NCBI GenBank assembly: GCA_964347975.1
Contig: CAYGAY010000009.1
Span: forward strand, 36,109 to 100,108
Origin: Bin87 sp964347975
Lineage (GTDB): Bacteria; Chloroflexota; Dehalococcoidia; Lucifugimonadales; UBA3495
DNA length: 64,000 nucleotides
Direction: 5' to 3'
A model generated the notes under the pieces. The model made no database searches. It was not told where the DNA came from and was given only the letters and a program-made list of their open reading frames with translations. How positions within the stretch are numbered: the stretch's first letter is position 1; every line of letters starts with the position of its first letter. The position numbers and the translations under genes were made by a program. Below, one piece after another: positions 57,608 through 64,000 of this stretch.

Positions 57608-59635
57608 CTACGCAGTCGCTCCCTCCTTGGCCTGCTTGGCCGTGTCAATCACCCGCTGCTCGATGTTCTGCGGCACCTGTTCGTAGTGGTCGAACTCATA
57701 GCGGTAGGAGCCGCGCCCGCCGGTCATGGAGCGCAGGTCTTGGGAGTAGCGTTGCACCTCGGCCTGCGGCACTTCCGCCTCGATGACGGTGTAGCGGTTT
57801 TCGGGGTTCATGCCCAGAATGCGGCCCCGCTTGCCGTTCAGGTCGCTGATGATGTCGCCGGTGTAGTTCTCTGGAACGGTAACGTACAGCCTGACGATGG
57901 GCTCCAGCAGCACGGGCGACGCCTTCTGCATCCCCTGGCGCAGGGCCTGGCTGCCGGCAATCTCGAATGCGATGGGCTTGCCGTCCACCGGGTGGGTGCT
58001 GCCGTCGTAGATGACGGCCTTGAGGTCCACCACCGGGAAGCCGGCCAATACGCCCTCTTTCAGCGTGTTGACTACCCCCTTCTCCACTGCCGGAATCAGT
58101 TCCCGCGGCACGCGGCCTCCGACTACCTCGTTGCCGAACTCGAAGCCTTCGTCGCGCACACGCGGCTCCAATCGCAGCAGCACGTGACCGTACTGACCGC
58201 TGCCGCCGGTCTGCTTCTTGTGCCGGTACTCGGAGTTGGTGACCTGGGTGATGGTCTCGCGGTAGGGCACCACGGGCAACTTGACGTTGAGGCTGGCGCC
58301 GAACTTGCGCTTAATGCGGTCCAAAGCCACCTCGATCTGCACTTCGCCCAGGCCGGTGAGCAGGCTCTCGCTGGTCTCCGGATTGCGGGTGAACTGGAGG
58401 CTGGGGTCGTCCTCGACGATGCGCGCCAGGGAGGTGCTCATCTTGTCCAGGTCGGCTTGGGTCGCCGGCACCACGGCCAGCGAGTAGAAGCCTTTGGGGA
58501 AGTCGATGCCGGGCAGGGTAACGCGATTGTCGCTGGCGGCCAACGTGTCCCCGGTGAGGGTGGCGTTCAGTTTGCCCACTGCGCCGATGTCGCCGGCGAC
58601 CACTTCGGCCACGTTGTCCTGGTTCTTGCCCTGGGGCAGGTACAACTGACCCAGCCGCTCGGATTCGCCCTTGTTGACGTTATAAACCTCGCCGTTGGAA
58701 TGGGCCGTGCCGCGAAAGACCCGGAACATGGAAAGCTTGCCTACGAAGGGGTCGGATGTGGTCTTGAACACCAGCGCGGCAGCGGGGCCGGAGGCGTCGG
58801 ACACTACATCGTCGTCTCCGGAGGTGGCGGGAAGGTCGGCTGGAGACGGCAGGAAGTCCCGTATCACCTGCGCCAGCTCTTCGACGCCGATGTTTTGCGT
58901 AGCCGAGGAGATCAGAATTGGTACCAGGTCCCCGTTGCGGATGGCTTCGCGGGCGCCGGCAGTTACCTCGGCGGCGGTGATTTCCTCGCCTTCCAGGTAC
59001 TTGTCGGCCAGGTCGTCGTCGGACTCTGCCACGGCCTCAATGAGACGCTCGCGGGCGGAATCAAAATCGCCCATCACCCCGGCGGGGATGTCGGCCGGCG
59101 GATCGATGACGCTCACCAGGCCGGAGAAGTCCTGGGCTTCGCCGATGGGCAATTGGAAGGGGACACAGCGGTTTCCGAAGATGCGCGCCAGTTCCTGTAC
59201 GTTGCGCTCAAAGTTTGCGTTTTCCCGGTCCATTTTGTTGAGGACAATGGCGATGGGCAATCCGCGCGCCTGCGCCATGTCCCAGGCGCGCTCGGTGCCA
59301 ACGTCAACGCCGGTGGGAGCGGCCACCAGGATCATGGTAGATTCCACCACGCGCAGGGCGGCGACGGCTTCCCCCAGAAACTCGTCATATCCCGGGGTGT
59401 CGAGCAGGTTGACCTTGTCGTCTCCCTCCGAAAACCGCAACAGGCTGGTCTGCACGCTGGCAGAGCGCCTGGTTTCCTCCGGTTCATAGTCGGAAACGGT
59501 GTTGCCGTCCTCAACGCGGCCGATCCGGTTAATTACCTTGGCGTTGAACAGCATGGTCTCGGCAAGGGTGGTCTTGCCCGCGCCGCTGTGGGACAGCAGC
59601 GCAACGTTGCGAATGGTACTGGCGGATACGGCCAT
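57608..59635 (-). CDS. fusA: EF-G-like translational GTPase (EF-G2 type)
   Basis: 675 residues. The G1 loop is ALLSHSGAGKTTLAETMLF (Ser-Gly-Ala rather than the Asp-Ala of canonical EF-G), G3 DTPGYDEF, G4 LNKMDREN. Domain II and III pattern (DPSLQFTRNPETSESLLTGL) and domain IV/V segments (KQTGGSGQYGHVLLRLEP; ILGMNPENRYTVIEAEVPQA) follow. This is the shorter EF-G2-like branch found beside true EF-G in several phyla, so it may not be the main translocase. AGAGGGG precedes ATG 59635. A degenerate copy of its 3' end lies at 57130. Confidence 0.9.
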   Translation of the reverse strand: MAVSASTIRNVALLSHSGAGKTTLAETMLFNAKVINRIGRVEDGNTVSDYEPEETRRSASVQTSLLRFSEGDDKVNLLDTPGYDEFLGEAVAALRVVESTMILVAAPTGVDVGTERAWDMAQARGLPIAIVLNKMDRENANFERNVQELARIFGNRCVPFQLPIGEAQDFSGLVSVIDPPADIPAGVMGDFDSARERLIEAVAESDDDLADKYLEGEEITAAEVTAGAREAIRNGDLVPILISSATQNIGVEELAQVIRDFLPSPADLPATSGDDDVVSDASGPAAALVFKTTSDPFVGKLSMFRVFRGTAHSNGEVYNVNKGESERLGQLYLPQGKNQDNVAEVVAGDIGAVGKLNATLTGDTLAASDNRVTLPGIDFPKGFYSLAVVPATQADLDKMSTSLARIVEDDPSLQFTRNPETSESLLTGLGEVQIEVALDRIKRKFGASLNVKLPVVPYRETITQVTNSEYRHKKQTGGSGQYGHVLLRLEPRVRDEGFEFGNEVVGGRVPRELIPAVEKGVVNTLKEGVLAGFPVVDLKAVIYDGSTHPVDGKPIAFEIAGSQALRQGMQKASPVLLEPIVRLYVTVPENYTGDIISDLNGKRGRILGMNPENRYTVIEAEVPQAEVQRYSQDLRSMTGGRGSYRYEFDHYEQVPQNIEQRVIDTAKQAKEGATA

Positions 59636-59678
59636 CGTGTTACCCCTCTTTGGTTCGTCAATCAGGTGCCAATGGCTG

Positions 59679-59708
59679 ATTGTAGCGAAACCGCGCTGCC
59701 TGTTGCAA
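59679..59708 (-). promoter_or_regulatory. Sigma-70-like promoter for the EF-G-like gene
   Basis: On the minus strand: TTGCAA (59703-59708), an 18-bp spacer and TACAAT (59679-59684), about 45 bases before ATG 59635. The rest of the gap up to 59861 shows no further gene. Confidence 0.5.
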
Positions 59709-59861
59709 CCGCAAGGCGACAGCGGTACAATCGTAGGCCAGCGACCGGCAGCGAGCCGCTCCTTCAGCGACTCCCCCCTCGGGACCGGCCGCTCCTTCTT
59801 TTAATCTGAAACTACCTTCTCTTTATTCCAGCGGAAGCCGGGCTCCAGAGGTTCTTTGGCC

Positions 59862-61304
59862 TCACACCGACGTCTGCGTGATCACCCGCGGCGCCACCTT
59901 GCGAGACAGCCAGCGTCCGTCGTCAGAGCTGCCGAGCAGGTGCCCGTCCCGGACGATGATCTTGCCGCGCAGCAGGGTCATAATCGGGTAGCCTTCGCAC
60001 TGAAAGCCGTCCCAGATGGAATAGTCGGAGTCGGCGTGCAGTTCGTTCACCGTTATCGTCTTCTTCAAGTTGGGGTCGAAGATGACGATGTCGGCATCGC
60101 TGCCCACGGCAATCGCGCCTTTCTGCGGGTACATCCCCAGGATTTTCGCGGCGTTGGTTGAGGTGATGGCGGCGAACCGTTCCAGGTCGATCCGCCCGTT
60201 AGCGGCCAGCTTGGTGTAGGTCACCGGCATACGGGTCTCGATGCCGTTGTGGCCGCCGCACAGGGCGCGAATGGTATCCCCCGCCAGCTTGACGTTCTTG
60301 TAGGTGGTCCATTCGTCGGTGGCGGTGGTGCAGATGGGGCCGTCCACCAAGCCCTGTTGCAGCGCGTCGCGGTCGTCGGAAAACTTGATGGCCGGGTAGG
60401 TGTGGATGGCCAGTCCTTCGGGCTTCCGGTAGTCGTCGCAGGTGAACTCCAGGTAGTTGTGCAGGGCCTCGCCGTACACTGGCAGCTGGGCGGCGCGGGC
60501 TTCCGCTATGGCGGCCACGCCCTCCTTGGCCGTGGTGTGGACGAAATAGATGCCCGTTTCGGTCTTCTGGGCCAATCGCACCACTTTGCGGAACGATATG
60601 TCTTCGGAGATGTTGTTGTGAGCCAGGTGCAGGTTGGAAGCGTGGTCGCGGCCCTCCCGCTCCAGTTTCTCCTCCATGTAAGTGACGATGTCGTCTTCCT
60701 CAGCGTGAACGGCCATGATCCCGCCGTGCTTGCCCACTTCCTGGAAAATCTCCCACAGGTGTCCCATGGGCACGCGGGCGTGGAAGGTAGTGAAGATCTT
60801 GAAGCTGGCGACGCCCGATTGGATGGCTTCGCCGATCTCGCCCATGGTGCTGGGTGGAATGGCCCCGGCCAGGATGTAGTGGAAGGTGTGGTCAATATAC
60901 GAATGGCCGTGGAAAATGTCTCGACGGGTTTCGATCTGGGCCATGATCGGGTCCGAAGGCGGAACCGCGCCCGGCGTCAAAGGCAGCGCGCCGGCAAAGT
61001 CCACGAAGGTGGTCACTCCCCCGAAGGCGGCGGCGCGGCTGGCGGCTTCGGGCGGTTGCGTGAACACGCCATCGTCGCCGCCGGCCCAGTAATCGGGCAC
61101 CGGTACGTTGATATGAGCGTGGGGTTCGATGCCACCGGGCAGAACAATCATTCCGCTCGCGTCAATGACCTCCCCCGCGCCCAAATCGTCCAAAATGCCG
61201 GGGGCTACCACCGCGGCAATCTGCTCGCCCGCTATGCCGACGTCTTTGAGGCCAACTCCTGCCGGCGTGACCACAGTCCCGCCCTTGATAATCAAATCCA
61301 GCAT
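59862..61304 (-). CDS. Dihydropyrimidinase/hydantoinase-like amidohydrolase
   Basis: 480 residues. MLDLIIKGGTVVTPAGVGLK is the usual start, then PGGIEPHAHINVPV (first two metal His), SFKIFTTFHA (probable carbamylated Lys), GIMAVHAEEDDIV (third His) and IYFVHTTAKEGVAAI. These fit the cyclic-amidohydrolase branch (dihydropyrimidinase, D-hydantoinase). It opens cyclic imide rings; the exact substrate is not clear. AGGAGGGG five bases before ATG 61304 fixes the start over one 5 codons earlier. Confidence 0.9.
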   Translation of the reverse strand: MLDLIIKGGTVVTPAGVGLKDVGIAGEQIAAVVAPGILDDLGAGEVIDASGMIVLPGGIEPHAHINVPVPDYWAGGDDGVFTQPPEAASRAAAFGGVTTFVDFAGALPLTPGAVPPSDPIMAQIETRRDIFHGHSYIDHTFHYILAGAIPPSTMGEIGEAIQSGVASFKIFTTFHARVPMGHLWEIFQEVGKHGGIMAVHAEEDDIVTYMEEKLEREGRDHASNLHLAHNNISEDISFRKVVRLAQKTETGIYFVHTTAKEGVAAIAEARAAQLPVYGEALHNYLEFTCDDYRKPEGLAIHTYPAIKFSDDRDALQQGLVDGPICTTATDEWTTYKNVKLAGDTIRALCGGHNGIETRMPVTYTKLAANGRIDLERFAAITSTNAAKILGMYPQKGAIAVGSDADIVIFDPNLKKTITVNELHADSDYSIWDGFQCEGYPIMTLLRGKIIVRDGHLLGSSDDGRWLSRKVAPRVITQTSV

Positions 61305-61461
61305 TATCCCCTCCTGCATCGACGATTCAAGAACGTCGGTATCGAGACTGTGACCAACAGCAGCTGACCGAGCCGATTATAGCGCAGTGAACCGGACATC
61401 GCCCCAACATAGTTGTGCTGCCCGCATCGGGAAGACGGTCTCCACACGGCGACCGAGACAA

Positions 61462-63042
61462 CTATGCGCCGGCGCCGCTGCCAATCCACCCGGCGGCGCG
61501 CTCCGCAATCATAACCGCTGTGGCGTTGGTATTGGCCCGCACCACGTTGGGGCAGATGGAAATATCCACCACCCGCAGGTTGTTGACGCCATGCACCCGG
61601 CAATACTGGTTCACCACCGCTAAAGGATCGCCGGCCGGCCCCATGCGGCACGACCCCGACGTGTGAAAAGTGGTGAACACATTGCGCAGCAACCAGTCAT
61701 CCAGCGCAGCATCATCGGACAGCTCCGCCGCCGTGGGCGACAGCGGTTCGCCGGCGATGGAAGCGAAGGAGGACTGACCGAGAATGCGCCGGCACAGGCG
61801 CACGCTTTCCCGCAGTCGCTGCCGGTCCCAATCGCTGCGGAGATAGCGGTAGTCAATCAAGGGTTTGTCGTGAGGGTCGGCCGACGCCAGGCGCAGCTCG
61901 CCGGCGCTGTCGGCCAGTTGCAGGATGCAGGTCATCCGCAGCGTCGGCTGTGTTGCTTGGAAGGCGGGCTCTGTGCCCGGCCCGCTGCCCAGGGGGCTGG
62001 GGCCGGAAGCGACGTTGTTCACGTACACGTGCATATCGTTGCGCGCGGTTGACCCTGACGTGGTGTAGCGCAGCAGGGTTTGGATGCGCGAGCCGGCGAA
62101 ATCGCCGGCGGTGTAGTCGGGATGCAGCGCGGTGTCTACGTACACCAAGGGGTGGTCCCGCAAATTCTGGCCCACGCCCGGCAGGTCGCGCACGACCGGG
62201 ATCCCCAACTTGGCTAAATGGTCGGCGGGGCCGACGCCGGACAGCATCAGCAGTTGCGGCGAGGCGATCCCGCTGGCGCACAAAACGATCTCGCCGCCTT
62301 CCACCGTGAACACGTCGCCGCCGCTTTCGACCTCCACGCCCACGGCGGTTTCGCCTTCAAACAGTATCCTTCGCGCCACGACGTTGCCGCGTATCGTCAG
62401 GTTGAGCCGGTGGCGGGCCGGCAACAAGTAGGCCAGGGCGGTACTCATACGGATGCCGGCCGGGTTGTTCATCGGGGCCGGCCCGAAACCCTCTGAAGAC
62501 GGGTGGTTCAGATCCGGATCTTCAGGGTAGCCGAGATCAGCGCAAGCCCGCGCGAAGGCGCGCTGGAAGGGATGCCAGGCATCTCGCGGCGCGCGCGCCA
62601 CCGGGATTGGGCCATCACTGCCGTGAAAGTCGTCGTGGGCGTCGGCGTCGATTTCCAATTTGCGGAAGAAGGGCAGAATGCGTCGGTAGGCCCACTGGTC
62701 GTTGCCCGATTCCGCCCAGGCGTCGTAGTCCTCGGGCAGGCCGCGCAGGAAAACCTGTCCGTTGACTGCGCCGGAGCCGCCCATAACCCGGCCCCGGGCA
62801 ATCTGCATCGGTTCCGGCTGTCGGTCGGTGCCAATAGCCTGATACGACCAGTTGTAAGCGGCGCCGGGAGCGGATGCCTCCTGGCTGGCGCCGTCCCGCA
62901 GTTCCGGCGGCCATTGCTCAAAATCGACGAAATCCGGCCCCGCCTCCAGCAGCAGCGCCGAGCGGTTGGGATCTTCAGATAGGCGCGCCGCCAGAGCGCA
63001 ACCTGCCGAACCGCCGCCGATGATGATTACGTCGTACTGCAT
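61462..63042 (-). CDS. GMC-family FAD oxidoreductase (choline-dehydrogenase-like)
   Basis: 526 residues. The FAD-binding Rossmann motif is YDVIIIGGGSAGCALAARLS at the N terminus. GRVMGGSGAVNGQVFLRG and the signature SGIASPQLLMLSGVGPADHL follow. The C-terminal active site reads FHTSGSCRMGP (His) and NVVRANTNATAVMIAERAA (Asn or second His). It oxidises alcohols to aldehydes or ketones. The true substrate is unknown; this genome type often carries many paralogues. The Shine-Dalgarno is weak. Confidence 0.92.
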   Translation of the reverse strand: MQYDVIIIGGGSAGCALAARLSEDPNRSALLLEAGPDFVDFEQWPPELRDGASQEASAPGAAYNWSYQAIGTDRQPEPMQIARGRVMGGSGAVNGQVFLRGLPEDYDAWAESGNDQWAYRRILPFFRKLEIDADAHDDFHGSDGPIPVARAPRDAWHPFQRAFARACADLGYPEDPDLNHPSSEGFGPAPMNNPAGIRMSTALAYLLPARHRLNLTIRGNVVARRILFEGETAVGVEVESGGDVFTVEGGEIVLCASGIASPQLLMLSGVGPADHLAKLGIPVVRDLPGVGQNLRDHPLVYVDTALHPDYTAGDFAGSRIQTLLRYTTSGSTARNDMHVYVNNVASGPSPLGSGPGTEPAFQATQPTLRMTCILQLADSAGELRLASADPHDKPLIDYRYLRSDWDRQRLRESVRLCRRILGQSSFASIAGEPLSPTAAELSDDAALDDWLLRNVFTTFHTSGSCRMGPAGDPLAVVNQYCRVHGVNNLRVVDISICPNVVRANTNATAVMIAERAAGWIGSGAGA

Positions 63043-63076
63043 AACGATATTATTCCCCGGGCCATCGCACCCTCAC

Positions 63077-63180
63077 CGTCATTCCCGCGAAAGCGGGAAT
63101 CCAGTGACCTCATGCGTCAATCGTGTTTCCGTTTCCTGCATATTACGACTTCTGGACTCCTGCGTTGGCAGGAGTGACGG
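63077..63180. repeat. REP-like composite repeat
   Basis: GTCATTCCCGCGAAAGCGGG (hairpin) with AATCCAG at the left, CTGGACTCCTGCG, TTGGCAGGAGTGACGG at the right. It is 104 bp with inverted ends and the same left half as at 31096. It separates the GMC gene from the gene at 63292. Confidence 0.82.
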
Positions 63181-63291
63181 GTGTGTAGCCTATGACGGAC
63201 TGCCCTGCTGTTATTCCCCATGCCCGCATTATAGCCCATCCGCCCGTGCTACAATGTCGCGCCGTACCAGTGGACGTATGGAACCAACCCA

Positions 63292-64000
63292 ATGCTATTC
63301 CGTGGCCTCACCCTGAATAACCTGCGGCTCACTTTGCCCACCCCGCTGCGCTACGCGCTGTTTGCCCTGTTCATTGCCGGCATCCTGGCCTACGGCGCAG
63401 CCGTCGCGGGCTATATGCTGGCAAACTTCGACCTCATCAACCTCATCCGAGATGTGAACACCGATGATGCGTTCTATTATTTCCAGATAGCCTACCACCT
63501 GGCCGAAGGAAAGTTTTCCACCTTCGACGGCGGCATCACCCGCACCAACGGCTACCATCCCCTCTGGATGTTTCTCATCACGCCGTTCTACTGGATATTA
63601 GACAAAGAGGCTGCCCTGCTCGCCATCAAGGCGTTCGAGATTATGCTCATCGCCGGCGGCGTGGCCTGTATCGCCGCGGCGGCCCGGCTGGCGCGGCTGC
63701 CCTGGCTACTGCTGTTCGCCACGTTGCCGTTGCTCTACCAATACCAAGCTTTGTTTATCGGGATGGAAGCGGCTGCTGCGCTGTTTATGCTGGGGCTGTT
63801 CTTCCTGACTATCCTCCTCTACGCGCGAAATCCGGCGCGCTGGACTTGGCCGCTGGCCGCCGTCGCGTTTGCTCTGCCCTGGGTGCGCCTGGAATACATC
63901 GCCATATCGCTGACGGCCACCGTTGCGCTGTGCGTCATAGAATGGTCCAGGCGGGAGCGGCCGGGTGGCGCATCCTGGCGAACTGCTATAATTTCTACCC
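63292..64000 (+). CDS. Multipass membrane glycosyltransferase-like protein, 3'-truncated by window end
   Basis: 236 codons, open to the window end. About five hydrophobic helices (YALFALFIAGILAYGAAVAG first). A periplasmic-type loop contains VNTDDAFYYFQIAYHLAEGK and TRTNGYHPLWMFL, the pattern of GT-C/ArnT- or PMT-like polyprenyl-sugar glycosyltransferases (an acidic DD motif in the first loop, NGYHPLW). The acceptor is unknown. A TACAAT at 63250 could be a -10. The family assignment rests on the N-terminal part only. Confidence 0.68.
   Translation, partial: MLFRGLTLNNLRLTLPTPLRYALFALFIAGILAYGAAVAGYMLANFDLINLIRDVNTDDAFYYFQIAYHLAEGKFSTFDGGITRTNGYHPLWMFLITPFYWILDKEAALLAIKAFEIMLIAGGVACIAAAARLARLPWLLLFATLPLLYQYQALFIGMEAAAALFMLGLFFLTILLYARNPARWTWPLAAVAFALPWVRLEYIAISLTATVALCVIEWSRRERPGGASWRTAIIST

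Noticed and set aside
1..64000. tRNA or rRNA genes
   Set aside because: No rRNA stretch, and no cloverleaf with a GTTCGA-type T-loop and acceptor pairing was noticed by eye. A dedicated tRNA scan could still find one.

Overview
The window is about 64 kb of high-GC, densely packed bacterial DNA. No 16S rRNA, tRNA or ribosomal-protein gene is visible, so the lineage is inferred only. The gene mix fits Chloroflexota, most likely a Dehalococcoidia/SAR202-like genome: an atp operon convergent with rex, Uma2-type nuclease paralogues, a DUF151 nuclease, LLM-class flavin enzymes, LigB-like dioxygenases, a cysteine-bearing CbiX, an MmeI-like restriction enzyme and many REP-like repeats. I cannot prove this from the sequence alone.

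Layout. (1) 1-6 kb: oxidative catabolism, with a flavin monooxygenase, a carboxymuconolactone decarboxylase-like protein, two tandem LigB-type ring-cleavage dioxygenases and a divergent LysR regulator. (2) 6-8 kb: an RDD membrane protein, an HpcH/HpaI-type aldolase and a small membrane/coiled-coil protein. (3) 8-18 kb: a minus-strand anaerobic cobalamin cluster (cbiC, cbiX, cbiD, cbiT, cbiL, cbiF, cbiG, cbiH), interrupted by small unknown proteins, a Uma2 gene, two YtxH-like proteins and a dispersed repeat. cbiE, cbiJ and cbiA are not visible. (4) 18-25.7 kb: a retropepsin-like protease, leuS, trkH/trkA, pheA, an S26 peptidase and a YihY/BrkB membrane protein. (5) 25.7-31 kb: a pair of MaoC/FAS1-type dehydratase subunits, a large membrane Fe-S oxidoreductase, an alpha/beta hydrolase and a YlxP-like protein. 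(6) 31-40 kb: rex converging on a complete F1Fo ATP synthase operon that carries an extra small gene between atpG and atpD. (7) 40-45 kb: housekeeping genes coaD, rsmD, ribF and tyrS. (8) 44.7-52 kb: an accessory and defence region with an MmeI-like restriction-modification gene, degenerate copies of its 3' tail, a decayed vapBC module and a PIN/ImmA-type pair. (9) 52-64 kb: a methylmalonyl-CoA-mutase-family subunit between two Uma2 genes, a lipoprotein metallopeptidase, an EF-G-like GTPase with a degenerate copy of its own 3' end nearby, a dihydropyrimidinase-like hydrolase, a GMC oxidoreductase and the start of a multipass membrane protein.

Functional links. The cobalamin cluster could supply the cofactor for the mutase at 52.6 kb. 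The dioxygenases, flavin enzymes, dehydratases, hydantoinase-like and GMC enzymes point to an oxidative heterotroph degrading aromatic or other recalcitrant organic matter. Rex and the large Fe-S/NarI oxidoreductase connect to redox balance and respiration.

The strongest leads for something undescribed are two. The first is a recurring arrangement in which the 3' end of a large gene (the MmeI-like gene, the EF-G-like gene) is duplicated in degenerate form a few hundred bases further on, with small membrane or toxin-antitoxin genes in between. The second is a set of short membrane/coiled-coil proteins scattered between conserved operon genes, two of them apparently frameshifted.
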